From Marinirhabdus sp963799365 (GTDB taxonomy: Bacteria > Bacteroidota > Bacteroidia > Flavobacteriales > Flavobacteriaceae), in the NCBI GenBank assembly GCA_963799365.1, contig CAWCWV010000006.1:62001-126000 (forward strand): DNA of 64,000 nucleotides. The letters are read 5' to 3'. This document shows, piece by piece, positions 1 to 9,393 of the stretch. Within the stretch, counting starts at the first letter, position 1. Each line of letters starts with the position of its first letter. Below the pieces are notes generated by a model. The model saw only the letters and a list, made by a program, of their open reading frames with translations. It made no database searches and had not been told where the DNA came from. The translations under genes and the position numbers were made by a program.

Positions 1-10
1 AAAAACAGAA

Positions 11-48
11 AGCTGAATTTCCCTTATCAAGAAATTCAGCTTTTTTTT
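11..48. terminator. Rho-independent terminator, probably bidirectional
   Basis: An 11-bp stem (AGCTGAATTTC at 11-21 with GAAATTCAGCT at 31-41) is followed by a T run and preceded by an A run. It presumably ends a gene lying left of the window. Confidence 0.75.
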
Positions 49-205
49 GTTATGATCGAATTCAGTAGTTGATTACAGCTAGGTTTTATGCGATATGAGT
101 TATTGCATTTTATGAAAATTTTCACATTTTAATTTCTATTTTCAGGTACTTTTATTTGTTTGTTTATAGAAATCAAGGCAAAGACTAATCAACCAAAAAA
201 ATTAA

Positions 206-2584
206 GTGATAGACTCTAAAAATCTACAGGAAACTTTAATTGTGGGCGATGGCGAAATGGCTACAAGAATCCGTGAAAAAGATTGGAGCCTCACATCGTT
301 AGGCGTTATTTCCAAGTGGCCACAAAGTCTTATAACCTCAGTAAATCTCATCTTAAATTCGAAATTCCCCATGTATATTTTTTGGGGAGACGAGAATATT
401 TGCTTTTACAACGATACTTATCGTCCAAGTTTAGGGATAGAAGGAATGCATCCCAAAATGTTGGGAATACCAGGCCGTGAAGCTTGGGGAGAAATTTATG
501 AAACCGTCGCAGGACCTAAGGTAAAAAGTGTAAAGGAATCTGGAGTAGCTACTTGGGATGAAGATACGTTAATTCCTATTTTTAGAAATGGGCACATGGA
601 AGATGTGTACTGGACTTTTAGTTATAGTCCTTTATACAATGAAAAATCCAAAATAGAAGGGGTGTTGGTTACTGTGATGGAAACGACTGAAAAAGTTATT
701 TCGCTTAAACGATTGGAAGAGAAAAGTTCTCAATTAAATTTTGCGATAGAAGGAGGGAATTTGGCAACTTTCAATTACCTTCCTATTAATGATGAGCTTA
801 CTGGAAATAATAGGTTTAAAGAGTGGTTTGGTGTCGAAAATGCAGAAAAAGTACACCTTCACGCAATAATTAATAATACTATAGTACAGGAAGATAGGGA
901 ACGTGTAGCACAAGCAATTGTGAAGGCACAAAACTTTAAATCTGGAGGGAATTACGATATAGTTTATACAATTAATAATAAAACTTTACAGCAAAAACGA
1001 GTAGTTCACGCCATAGGTAAATGTTATTTCAATAAGAATAATGAGCCGTATAGATTTAATGGAATTATACAGGATATAACGGTAGAACACAAACAGGAGC
1101 AGAAATTAATTGACACTTTTGCTGCATTGAGCGAAAGCAAAAGCGAACTACAGTTTGCTATAGAAGCGGCAGCACTGGGAACTTGGGATTTAAATCCAAT
1201 TACTAAAAAATTTAAGGGAAATGACCGTTTAAAAAAATGGTTCGGATTAAAGAAAACCGATGAAATACCATTAGAACGGGCTATTCAAGTAATTGTGCCC
1301 GAAGATAGGGAACGTGTAAATAATGCAATTGCTAATGCAATGGATTATGATACAGATCATCATTACGATATTATATATAGCATTCTACCACCCAAAGTGA
1401 AGAAGGAGCGTGTGGTTAGGGCCATAGGAAGAGCTTGGTTTAATGAAGATAAGAAACCCTATCGGTTTAATGGCACCCTTCAGGATGTTACCGAACAGTA
1501 TACTTCAGAAAAAAAGCTGAGAGAGGCCTTTTTTAAAGTGGAAGAAAGTGAGAAACGTTTTCGCCGTATGGCAAACAATGCTCCTGTATTTATTGTTATT
1601 ACAGATTTAGCAGGAAAAATTACCTTTGCCAATAAGCTATGGTTAGACTTTATTGGTAGCACCCTTGAAAACCATATTGGCACCATTGGTTTCGAAAACA
1701 CCCACAGCGAAGATATAGACAGCTGTAGAACTATCTTTGAAGAAGCGTACGCTAATCAGGAAGATTTTAAAATGGAGTACCGTGTAAAAAGATTTGACGG
1801 TAGGTACCGTTGGATGGTAAATAAAGGTGTACCTCGCTACAATGTAGATGGCGATTTTGAAGGGTATATTCATGCCTTTATGAATATTCACGACATAAAA
1901 TTACAGGAAAAGCAGAAGGATTTATTCATAGGTATGGCGAGTCACGAACTTAAAACTCCAGTAACTTCGGTAAAAGGGTATGTTCAATTGTTGAGTGCAA
2001 AATATAAAGACAGTGAAGATGAATTTTTAAAAAAAGCACTGGATACTATAGATAAACAAATATTAGTACTAACATCCTTAATTTCAGACCTACTCAATTT
2101 ATCAAAAATGAAACGGGGCGGGCTTCAACTTACTAAAACTGAATTTGAAATTAACGAGCTCATAGAAAATAGAGTTTCGCAAATTAGAATTGTTAATCCA
2201 AACCACTCTATCTCATTTAAAAATACAGCAAGCACTACTATTATTGCAGATAGAGAGCGCCTTGGGCAGGTAGTTACCAATTTCCTTACAAATGCTGTAA
2301 AATATGCGCCAGAGTCTAAGAATATTGAAGTTTCCTGTTTGATTGAAGATGATACCATACGTGTTTCTGTAAAGGATTACGGAATTGGAATTAAAGAAGA
2401 GAATAAAGAACGTATTTTTAAACGTTTTTACAGAGAAGAGGGTAAAGACGAAAATACATTTCCAGGTTTTGGGATTGGTCTATATATTGCCGCAGATATT
2501 ATAAAAAAGCACAGGGGTACCATTGGAGTTGACAGTGAGAAAGGTGAGGGATCTACCTTTTATTTCACAATTCCTATCACATAA
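206..2584 (+). CDS. Multi-PAS sensor histidine kinase
   Basis: Soluble sensor histidine kinase of 792 residues starting at GTG; no transmembrane segment is visible, so it should act in the cytosol. Four PAS-like regions can be seen (about 50-165, 175-295, 315-435 and 450-570); the second and third resemble each other closely (LNFAIEGG / LQFAIEAA starts), which suggests internal duplication. A HisKA domain follows with phospho-acceptor His580 in the motif MASHELKTP, then a HATPase_c domain with an N box (NFLTNAVKYAPES) and glycine boxes DYGIGI and GFGIGL. The N-terminal stretch MATRIREKDWS..LG..WPQSL is typical of PAS kinases of this kind, which supports keeping the GTG start. A receiver gene follows 25 bp downstream and is the likely partner. 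The signal sensed is unknown. Confidence 0.9.
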   Translation: MIDSKNLQETLIVGDGEMATRIREKDWSLTSLGVISKWPQSLITSVNLILNSKFPMYIFWGDENICFYNDTYRPSLGIEGMHPKMLGIPGREAWGEIYETVAGPKVKSVKESGVATWDEDTLIPIFRNGHMEDVYWTFSYSPLYNEKSKIEGVLVTVMETTEKVISLKRLEEKSSQLNFAIEGGNLATFNYLPINDELTGNNRFKEWFGVENAEKVHLHAIINNTIVQEDRERVAQAIVKAQNFKSGGNYDIVYTINNKTLQQKRVVHAIGKCYFNKNNEPYRFNGIIQDITVEHKQEQKLIDTFAALSESKSELQFAIEAAALGTWDLNPITKKFKGNDRLKKWFGLKKTDEIPLERAIQVIVPEDRERVNNAIANAMDYDTDHHYDIIYSILPPKVKKERVVRAIGRAWFNEDKKPYRFNGTLQDVTEQYTSEKKLREAFFKVEESEKRFRRMANNAPVFIVITDLAGKITFANKLWLDFIGSTLENHIGTIGFENTHSEDIDSCRTIFEEAYANQEDFKMEYRVKRFDGRYRWMVNKGVPRYNVDGDFEGYIHAFMNIHDIKLQEKQKDLFIGMASHELKTPVTSVKGYVQLLSAKYKDSEDEFLKKALDTIDKQILVLTSLISDLLNLSKMKRGGLQLTKTEFEINELIENRVSQIRIVNPNHSISFKNTASTTIIADRERLGQVVTNFLTNAVKYAPESKNIEVSCLIEDDTIRVSVKDYGIGIKEENKERIFKRFYREEGKDENTFPGFGIGLYIAADIIKKHRGTIGVDSEKGEGSTFYFTIPIT

Positions 2585-2609
2585 AATTTATGCATAACAA
2601 AACAAAACA

Positions 2610-2981
2610 ATGATAGATAAAAAACCACATATCCTAGTTGTAGAAGATTCAGAAAATATTTTGGAGGTACTAAAGCTTATGTTCGATTTTCAAGGATGGG
2701 AAACCTCTACCCGTAGTTCTTTAGCAACAATACTTGACGATGTAAAAGAAGTAAAGCCAGATCTAATTTTAATGGATATGCTTTTATCCGGCGCAAATGG
2801 TTGCGATGCGTGTGCTGCTATCAAGAAAGATAAAGATATTTCCGAGATTCCCGTAATGATTATGTCTGCCCATCCCGAAGCACATAGGGAAGCACTTAAT
2901 GCTGGAGCCGATTATTTTATAGAAAAACCTTTTGAAATGGATGTAATAATCAAAAAAGTACAGCAAGCACTTGAGGGTTAA
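2610..2981 (+). CDS. Single-domain response regulator (CheY-like receiver)
   Basis: 123 residues forming only a receiver domain. The acidic pocket is Glu12/Asp13, the phospho-acceptor is Asp56 (LILMDM), and the conserved Lys is Lys107 (FIEKPF). There is no output domain, so it would work by binding partners or as a phosphorelay intermediate. It lies 25 bp after the multi-PAS kinase and is followed by a terminator, so the two form an operon and probably a cognate pair (inference). Confidence 0.9.
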   Translation: MIDKKPHILVVEDSENILEVLKLMFDFQGWETSTRSSLATILDDVKEVKPDLILMDMLLSGANGCDACAAIKKDKDISEIPVMIMSAHPEAHREALNAGADYFIEKPFEMDVIIKKVQQALEG

Positions 2982-3014
2982 AAATTAACTAAAAACTTTA
3001 GTTTTAAATACAAG

Positions 3015-3048
3015 CGAATTTCCTTACTACGGAAATTCGTTTTTTTTT
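3015..3048 (+). terminator. Rho-independent terminator
   Basis: Stem CGAATTTCC (3015-3023) pairs with GGAAATTCG (3031-3039) and is followed by nine T. It ends the kinase-receiver operon. Confidence 0.85.
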
Positions 3049-3162
3049 ATACCTTTTTTGAAGTTTTAACTGTCTTAAAAACATATAAGTCAAATCTTAA
3101 TGGTATAACGATATTGGTTTTAAAGGATTATTGAGAAATTTATGAGTATTGAAAGATAAAAT

Positions 3163-3321
3163 ATGCTCTTACTCAAGATTCTTTGTGTTTTATTATTTGT
3201 TAGCTGGCTCATTAGCTTCTTCTTTTTTGGAGAGGCAAATGTAATGATATGCCTGCTTATGGGCGGACTTATTCTTTATGGAGTAAAATTACTATACGAT
3301 GAACGAAATAATAATTTATAA
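3163..3321 (+). CDS. Small two-helix membrane protein, unknown function
   Basis: A 52-residue reading frame from ATG 3163 to TAA 3321. It encodes two hydrophobic stretches (about residues 2-22 and 26-44, the second starting VMICLLMGG) separated by a short GEAN turn, and ends in a charged tail (YDERNNN). That pattern is what a small inner-membrane hairpin protein looks like and is unlikely to be random in AT-rich intergenic DNA. It stands alone between a terminator and the AraC gene. No family is recognised. Chance ORF remains possible. Confidence 0.55.
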   Translation: MLLLKILCVLLFVSWLISFFFFGEANVMICLLMGGLILYGVKLLYDERNNNL

Positions 3322-3396
3322 ACCTCATTACCTTATTACTTCATCAAAAAATCTATAATTCATTTCAATTTTAAAAAAAGTGTATTTGAAAACTCT

Positions 3397-3432
3397 TTTC
3401 CTTGTAAATTTTTTGATTTAAATACAAGGAAA
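3397..3432. repeat. Inverted repeat in intergenic DNA
   Basis: TTTCCTTGTA (3397-3406) and TACAAGGAAA (3423-3432) form a perfect 10-bp inverted repeat around a 16-nt AT-rich spacer. It lacks the trailing T tract of a normal terminator, though it could end the 52-residue gene. The rest of 3322-3508 shows nothing else. Confidence 0.45.
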
Positions 3433-3508
3433 TCTCAAATTTGGCATTTGAAGTTCAGTTAGTTGCGTGATAGTGTTAAAATATTTCGCTTATGAGTTAA
3501 GTAGAAGT

Positions 3509-3516
3509 TAATTTTG
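3509..3516 (+). promoter_or_regulatory. Flavobacterial -7 box upstream of the AraC-type regulator
   Basis: TAATTTTG matches the TAnnTTTG consensus and lies 33 bp before the ATG at 3550. No clear TTG -33 element is seen at the usual distance. Confidence 0.4.
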
Positions 3517-3549
3517 GGTCGTACCTTGTTAAAGTTTTAACGAGTTTAG

Positions 3550-4572
3550 ATGAAGAAAATTTTCTTTCAGGATATTATTGGGGATGCCATACCTAAACAA
3601 CTTTCCACTTCTTTTAATGCAAGTGCTAAAGATGAGTTTGGTGAGTTCTTTGTCGAATTCAAAAATGAAATAGGTAAAGGAACTATTCGTAAGATCACAT
3701 TCGATTGGGGTGTTACGCTTATAAATTTTGAAGCTATTTTTAAAGAGGAGACCCATCTTATAGCATCTTTTAAAGATGAAAGTCCCGTCGATTTTATTTT
3801 TATAACGGAAGGTGGCTCAAAGTTTGTAAATGATATTGGGGAAAATATTGAATTAAAACGATTTCAGAATATCATTATAACTTATAAAATTGATGCAATA
3901 AATAGTCAAATTTTTAAACCGAACACTAAAATCAAAAAAACGATCATCCAAATAATTCCTTCAAAGTACAAAAAGAAAAAAAATTATAGCACACTCTTAT
4001 TACCTGAGGGTTTAACTTCAATATTTAACTCAAAAGAGCATGATACAGTGTACAACCACTTTGGAAATTTTAGTTTAAAAATTGCAGATCAAATTCGCCT
4101 TTTACAAAATTGCACCCATGAAGGATTAATTCGAAACGTAATGATGGAAGGGTATGTTCATATTATTATGGGATTACAATTGCACGAATATGAGAAATTT
4201 GAGCATACCTCTTCAAAAAACAATAGTTTGTCATCCAGAGAAATAGATAAGATAGACAAAGCGACGCTGCTTATTGGAAAAAAACTGGATCAACATATCT
4301 CTGTAGAGACAATTGCTCAAGAGGTCATGCTTACGCCAACAAAACTTCAGGAAGGTTTTAGATTGCTACACGCGTACACGGTCAATGGGTACAGTAGAGA
4401 GGTAAAGCTTCAAAAAGCTAGAGAATATTTAGAACAGACCGATATGACTATCTCAGAAATTGTATATAGTATCGGGTATAGGAGCCGAAGTTATTTTTCA
4501 AAAATATTTACCGAACGATTTCACATGCTACCTACAGCATATCGAAAAAATAATAAAGTAAAGGTGCGTTAA
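3550..4572 (+). CDS. AraC family transcriptional regulator
   Basis: 340 residues. The C-terminal about 100 residues are a two-helix-turn-helix AraC DNA-binding domain: first HTH around ISVETIAQEVMLTPTKL, second around MTISEIVYSIGYRSRSYFSK followed by the typical F..P..YR ending. The N-terminal about 200 residues show no family I can name and would be the sensing/dimerisation part. It is convergent with the MscS gene, whose stop codon begins just one base after its own. A -7 box lies upstream. The target genes are unknown. Confidence 0.85.
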   Translation: MKKIFFQDIIGDAIPKQLSTSFNASAKDEFGEFFVEFKNEIGKGTIRKITFDWGVTLINFEAIFKEETHLIASFKDESPVDFIFITEGGSKFVNDIGENIELKRFQNIIITYKIDAINSQIFKPNTKIKKTIIQIIPSKYKKKKNYSTLLLPEGLTSIFNSKEHDTVYNHFGNFSLKIADQIRLLQNCTHEGLIRNVMMEGYVHIIMGLQLHEYEKFEHTSSKNNSLSSREIDKIDKATLLIGKKLDQHISVETIAQEVMLTPTKLQEGFRLLHAYTVNGYSREVKLQKAREYLEQTDMTISEIVYSIGYRSRSYFSKIFTERFHMLPTAYRKNNKVKVR

Positions 4573-4573
4573 G

Positions 4574-6442
4574 TTATGAGCGCTCGCTCTTTACATTAAA
4601 ACTAGGTACTTTATAATCTTTTGGTAAATAATTTTCTGGGATGGTACTCATATTTCCATCTCTTGCTGCACGGTAGTGAGGTGATAAAATTTCGATTCCC
4701 TGCTCATTACAAACGTCCTGAATATTCTGGTGTAAATTACTATAGATAGTAGCCTGCTTGTTAGCTTCTTGGATATAGGCATTAATCTGGTAGGCCACGT
4801 AAAAATCCTCCAAACTTGTTTGTAACACAAAGGGTTCAGGAGTTTCCATGACTAAATCTGTTCTTTTGGCAGCCTCAATGAGGGCGGCGTGCATCTTTTT
4901 CCAAGGAATATCATACCCAATGGTTACTGTAGTATGGATTATTAATCCTTTTTCTGGGGCATCACTACTGTAATTTATAGTGTGGCTACTCATTACTGTA
5001 CTGTTAGGGATAGATATAATTTCATTTTTCGGTGTACGTACACGGGTAACGAGAGATGATTTTTCAATAACATCACCAAACACTTCTCCAATCTTTACAC
5101 GATCCCCAATTTTGAAGAGTCGCATATATGTTAAAACCAATCCGGCAATAATATTAGAAAGTGATCCTGCCGAACCAAACGTAAATAAGAACCCTAAGAA
5201 AACCGAAATCCCTTGAAATACAGGGGAGTCACTACCAGGAATGTAGTTCCAGATAGCAACAATCATCATTGCAATAACCATTACCCTTACAATTTGGTAA
5301 GTAGGTTTTGCCCAATCTGGATAAAACCCCTTTATTTTCAAATTGCCTATGGCTACTTCTTTTTGTAAAAAACTAAGCCCTTTTAATGCGTATCTAAACA
5401 CAATCACAATTACTACAATGGTAATTAAATCAGGCAAGAAATTCCAAAGACTTGACAAAATTGACTTTACGGGATTTAGGACATATCCAAACAGCGTATC
5501 TGCAAAATCGCGAGTCCAAGGAAAAATACCAAAAAGAATGGGTAAAGCAATGTAAACTGAGGCCACAATGGCAAACCATTTTATAATTTTATTAAAGAAC
5601 AACACCGCTACAACTTCCCGTTTGGCGTCGAACAAAGTATAATCTTTTAGTTTTATTCCTTTGAGACGTTTTCCTTCCTGCTGTTCAATTTTCTTAGCAG
5701 TCCATTTAAAGAATTTGTTAATATATTTTATTAAGAACCATATAATAACAAGTACCAATAGCGCTAGTCCAATTTCGGCTAAAATAGTCCAGATACTGGT
5801 TTCTTCTTGATAGCGAGTAACTTCTGCACCTATTTTTTCCTTATAAGTTTTAGCAAGTTCAAAGGTGGTTGTATCTTCCCAAAGAGCGTCGTTTTGTGAA
5901 ATACTTACTACGGTAGCCTCGCCATATACAACATCGAAAGTAGTTTCAGCCTCTACGAGTTTTAATGAATCTGCAGTAAAACCTGCATTATTTGGTAGTT
6001 TTTTAATTCGTTTTGTAATAGCATCGGCACGTTCTCCAGCTGAAAAACTTCCTAATTTAGTATGAATTAAAAACAAGGTGTCTTTAAAAAAGCCAAGAAC
6101 TGGGTAGCCCTTTGTGGATTTGCGTAAAGAAGCAATTTGTTGTTTTTTTTGAATTAACAAGGCCTCTCCTTGATCATTCAGCGTATTTAATTTTTGCTGA
6201 AGTTCAGTACGCTTTGATGCATCATCAGATTTCAATGCAGAAATTTGTTGCTGTAGATCGGCTTTCCGAAGAGAGTCTAGGAGCCTTTGTTTTTCGAGAT
6301 CAGCAAATTTTTTCTGAAAATTTTCTTGAAGCAATTCAACCGAATCTACTTGCTTTACAGAAGTTGAATCGGTTTGAGAAATACTAAGTGATACTGTGAA
6401 TAATGCAATAGAAATCAACAGTATACGAGCCATTTTTGTCAT
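4574..6442 (-). CDS. MscS-family mechanosensitive ion channel
   Basis: 622 residues. A signal peptide (to about residue 23, ending SISQ) is followed by a Gln/Lys-rich coiled coil (about 30-105), a periplasmic stretch, about five membrane segments between 215 and 430, and the MscS pore/beta domain (about 400-570; GSAGSLSNIIAGLVL, then IGDRVKIGEVFGDVIE). This is the layout of the larger MscS-like channels of Bacteroidetes, which gate solute release on hypo-osmotic shock in the inner membrane. Start could also be the Met three codons in (6433). Downstream stop is one base from the AraC stop. Confidence 0.88.
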   Translation of the reverse strand: MTKMARILLISIALFTVSLSISQTDSTSVKQVDSVELLQENFQKKFADLEKQRLLDSLRKADLQQQISALKSDDASKRTELQQKLNTLNDQGEALLIQKKQQIASLRKSTKGYPVLGFFKDTLFLIHTKLGSFSAGERADAITKRIKKLPNNAGFTADSLKLVEAETTFDVVYGEATVVSISQNDALWEDTTTFELAKTYKEKIGAEVTRYQEETSIWTILAEIGLALLVLVIIWFLIKYINKFFKWTAKKIEQQEGKRLKGIKLKDYTLFDAKREVVAVLFFNKIIKWFAIVASVYIALPILFGIFPWTRDFADTLFGYVLNPVKSILSSLWNFLPDLITIVVIVIVFRYALKGLSFLQKEVAIGNLKIKGFYPDWAKPTYQIVRVMVIAMMIVAIWNYIPGSDSPVFQGISVFLGFLFTFGSAGSLSNIIAGLVLTYMRLFKIGDRVKIGEVFGDVIEKSSLVTRVRTPKNEIISIPNSTVMSSHTINYSSDAPEKGLIIHTTVTIGYDIPWKKMHAALIEAAKRTDLVMETPEPFVLQTSLEDFYVAYQINAYIQEANKQATIYSNLHQNIQDVCNEQGIEILSPHYRAARDGNMSTIPENYLPKDYKVPSFNVKSERS

Positions 6443-6540
6443 GTAAGTTGCTTTGAAAAAGGAAACGAATGTACTATAAATAAAGATACGTATTTCAGAA
6501 TTATTAATAAATAAAGCATAAAAATTGTTTAGGTGAACCG

Positions 6541-8157
6541 CTAAACTTCGGCATCCATCATATCTGTAACTACGTGGTACCTAGGGTCGTCAATAGCATC
6601 TTGGATAATAGCGTCAAACTCAGGATTCCATTTAATAAGCATCTCTTTACAGTCTGGACTTAGGTGTGTTAAGGTGATTTTTTTGCCAGCATTTATGTAT
6701 TTATTGGCAATATTTCTAAGCGCTTCCACGCCAGAATGATCTGAAACTTTCGATTCAATAAAATCTATTTCAATTGCTTCTGGATCTCCGGACACATCAA
6801 ACTTGTTATTGAAAGCTGTGGTAGAACCAAAGAAGAGCGGTCCCCATATTTCATAAATTTTGGTTCCATCTTCTTTTATGCGTTTTCGTGCTCTAATCCG
6901 AGTAGCACTTTTCCACGCAAACGAAAGTGCACTCATAATGACACCTGCAATTACGGCAATGGCTAAGTCCTGCCAAACAGTAATAGCAGAAACAGCAATT
7001 AATACAATAGCATCGGTTATAGGGATTTTGTGTAATATCCTAAAACTGCTCCAAGCAAACGTACCAATTACCACCATAAACATAACCCCAACCAATGCAG
7101 CAATAGGAATTTGTTCAATTAATGGTGCGCCAAACAGTACAAAGCAGAGCAGTGCTACAGCAGCTACAGCACCAGATAAGCGTCCGCGACCCCCAGAATT
7201 TATGTTGATAATACTTTGTCCAATCATAGCGCAACCGCCCATACCGCCAAAGAGTCCGTTTAAAATGTTAGCACTTCCTTGGGCTACGCATTCTCGGTTA
7301 CCGCTTCCGCGGGTTTCGGTCATTTCATCTATGAGGTTTAAGGTCATTAAACTTTCAATTAAACCAACGGCTGCAAGGATAGCCGCTGTAGAGAATAGGA
7401 GTCCCCAATTATCTCCTAAGGTATAAAACAAGGTGAAAATCTGGTCCTGAAATGTTGGTAAACCCCCTTGCAGTCCTTCACCACCTCCGTCTTTTATAAA
7501 AGAACCTACGGTGCTCACATCAATTTTTCCGAAAATTACAATCGCTGCAACTACTATAATAGCAATTAATGCAGCAGGTAATTTTTTGGTGAGTTTTGGT
7601 AAGGCAAACATAATTGCCATTGTTAATCCAACCAAGCCAAGCATTAGCCATAAATTATTGCCTTGTAAATAGGTCATTTCTCCACCTACGTTTTCTTTAA
7701 ACAATCCTAGTTGGGATAAAAATATCACAATTGCCAATCCGTTTACAAAGCCCATCATTACAGGGTGGGGGATGAGTCTTACAAATTTTCCCAGACGAAA
7801 CACACCCGCCAAAATCTGAATTCCGCCCACAAAAAGTAACGTGATAAATAACCATTGTAAACCAAGGTTTTCAATTGGAACGGCAAGTGCTTCACCCACT
7901 TCGTTTCCTTTGGCGATTAAATGAACCATCACAACTGCCATAGCTCCTGTGGCTCCCGAGATCATCCCTGGTCGACCCCCAAACAACGCGGTGATAATCC
8001 CCATCATAAAAGCTCCGTATAATCCAACTAGGGGATCAATGCCAGCTACAAAGGCAAAGGCTACAGCTTCGGGCACTAATGCCAAAGCAACTGTAAGCCC
8101 TGAAAGGATATCATTCTTCGGGTTTTGGGTAAAATTCTTGATTGTTTTCTGCCACAT
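6541..8157 (-). CDS. SulP family anion transporter (sulfate/bicarbonate permease)
   Basis: 538 residues. The first about 410 form the hydrophobic SulP transport domain, with the early motif GLTVALALVPEAVAFAFVAG and the family sequence around ECVAQGSANILNGLFGGMGGCAMIGQS. A C-terminal STAS domain (about 440-530) follows. SulP proteins exchange or symport sulfate, bicarbonate or other anions across the inner membrane; the substrate cannot be told from sequence. In marine Bacteroidetes bicarbonate is plausible. Single transcription unit facing the same way as MscS, with about 100 bp between. Confidence 0.92.
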   Translation of the reverse strand: MWQKTIKNFTQNPKNDILSGLTVALALVPEAVAFAFVAGIDPLVGLYGAFMMGIITALFGGRPGMISGATGAMAVVMVHLIAKGNEVGEALAVPIENLGLQWLFITLLFVGGIQILAGVFRLGKFVRLIPHPVMMGFVNGLAIVIFLSQLGLFKENVGGEMTYLQGNNLWLMLGLVGLTMAIMFALPKLTKKLPAALIAIIVVAAIVIFGKIDVSTVGSFIKDGGGEGLQGGLPTFQDQIFTLFYTLGDNWGLLFSTAAILAAVGLIESLMTLNLIDEMTETRGSGNRECVAQGSANILNGLFGGMGGCAMIGQSIININSGGRGRLSGAVAAVALLCFVLFGAPLIEQIPIAALVGVMFMVVIGTFAWSSFRILHKIPITDAIVLIAVSAITVWQDLAIAVIAGVIMSALSFAWKSATRIRARKRIKEDGTKIYEIWGPLFFGSTTAFNNKFDVSGDPEAIEIDFIESKVSDHSGVEALRNIANKYINAGKKITLTHLSPDCKEMLIKWNPEFDAIIQDAIDDPRYHVVTDMMDAEV

Positions 8158-8222
8158 AGTTTTGCGCTTAAAAAAGCAGCAAATATACTTTTAAAATGTG
8201 TAGTATTGTGCCGCTTAACCAT

Positions 8223-8248
8223 AAAAAAGCCCCGATAACGGGGCTTTC
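8223..8248 (-). terminator. Rho-independent terminator of the PPIase operon
   Basis: On the minus strand the stem AAAGCCCCG-TTAT-CGGGGCTTT is followed by a T run (the A run at 8223-8228). It follows the cyclophilin-FKBP gene and precedes the SulP gene. Confidence 0.85.
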
Positions 8249-8263
8249 AATATCTCTGATTTT

Positions 8264-9361
8264 TTAGTTAGCAGGGCCTACAAGCTCTACTTCAAAAATT
8301 AGATTTGAATTGCCTGGAATTCTTGGCGGATTTCCTCGTTCGCCATAAGCTAAGTGAGATGGTATGTATAAAATAGCCTTTTCACCAATTGTCATTGTTA
8401 ACAATCCTTCTTTAAAGCCTGCTATTAATCTAGCCTCAGTACTATATAATGGATCCATAGGTTCGTATGGATTTCTAGGGTCTAGCGCATCGTATTTTTC
8501 TGCGACATCTTTGTAAGTGGTGAAAAAAAGTTGACCGTTAGAAAAATATCCTGCACAATGTACTAGTACTTTAGAACCTATTTCAGGTCTTGTGCCGTTT
8601 CCTTCTTGAATTACCAGTTTTTCTAGTCCAGATTCTAGCTTGGTCGCTTCTGCTCTTTTTGTTGCGTACATAACAGCAGTTTCTGAAGCCACTTTTTCAA
8701 CAGCTTCAGCTTTTGCAAGGGCTTCTGCCTCTAATGCTTCTAGTTCCTTAGAAAAATCTGCTACTTTTTGATTACCCTTATTAATAATATTTACTTCTTG
8801 AATGACAACATCATCTACTGGCTTATCTCCTGGTTTTATAGTAGGTACAAGTCCTATAGAGTCCACCACTTCTTGACCCATCACGATTTCTCCAAAAACA
8901 GTGTGTCTAGTGTCTAACCAAGGCGTTGCTTTCAGCGTAACAAAAAACTGACTTCCATTAGCATTTGCTCCTGGATTCGCCATAGATAAAACTCCTTTTC
9001 CTGTATGCTTTAATGAATCTACAATTTCATCTGGAAAAATATATCCAGGACCACCTGTTCCGTCTCCTAAAGGGTCTCCACCTTGAATCATAAAATCTTT
9101 CATTACACGGTGAAATGTAAGCCCATTATAGTATTTTTTCCCTTTGTATGCAGAGTCTACCATTTTGTTTTTACCTTCTGCCAATTCTACAAAGCTGGCA
9201 ACAGTAAGTGGGGTTGCTTCGTTGTATAGTTTGGCAACAAATGTTCCTTTGTTTGTGATAAATTCGGCATATAAACCATCTCCTAAATCAGGATATTTAT
9301 CTTCACAAGCCGTCATGGCTACTGTTAAGATTACGAGTGCTAAAAGCGATAATTTTTTCAT
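8264..9361 (-). CDS. Cyclophilin-FKBP fusion peptidyl-prolyl isomerase, lipoprotein
   Basis: 365 residues. Lipoprotein signal with Cys19 (VAMTAC), then a cyclophilin domain (about 30-195: YNGLTFHRVMKDFMIQGGDP, GANANGSQFFVT, LDTRHTVFGEI), an Ala/Glu-rich helical linker (about 205-240), and an FKBP domain (about 250-365: GSKVLVHCAGYFSNGQ, IPSHLAYGERG, LIFEVELV). Two unrelated proline isomerase folds in one chain make this a dual-family immunophilin. Being a lipoprotein it should help fold proteins in the periplasm or at the outer membrane. It is the last gene of an operon with GldI and the DHH phosphoesterase, and is followed by a strong terminator. Confidence 0.92.
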   Translation of the reverse strand: MKKLSLLALVILTVAMTACEDKYPDLGDGLYAEFITNKGTFVAKLYNEATPLTVASFVELAEGKNKMVDSAYKGKKYYNGLTFHRVMKDFMIQGGDPLGDGTGGPGYIFPDEIVDSLKHTGKGVLSMANPGANANGSQFFVTLKATPWLDTRHTVFGEIVMGQEVVDSIGLVPTIKPGDKPVDDVVIQEVNIINKGNQKVADFSKELEALEAEALAKAEAVEKVASETAVMYATKRAEATKLESGLEKLVIQEGNGTRPEIGSKVLVHCAGYFSNGQLFFTTYKDVAEKYDALDPRNPYEPMDPLYSTEARLIAGFKEGLLTMTIGEKAILYIPSHLAYGERGNPPRIPGNSNLIFEVELVGPAN

Positions 9362-9393
9362 TTGATTTTGTAATTAATTTTAAACGTTTGTGA

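Noticed and set aside
6860..7426. 188-residue open frame on the plus strand
   Set aside because: It is antisense to the SulP gene, whose composition explains it; low-complexity Ala/Pro/Thr residues and no recognisable domain.
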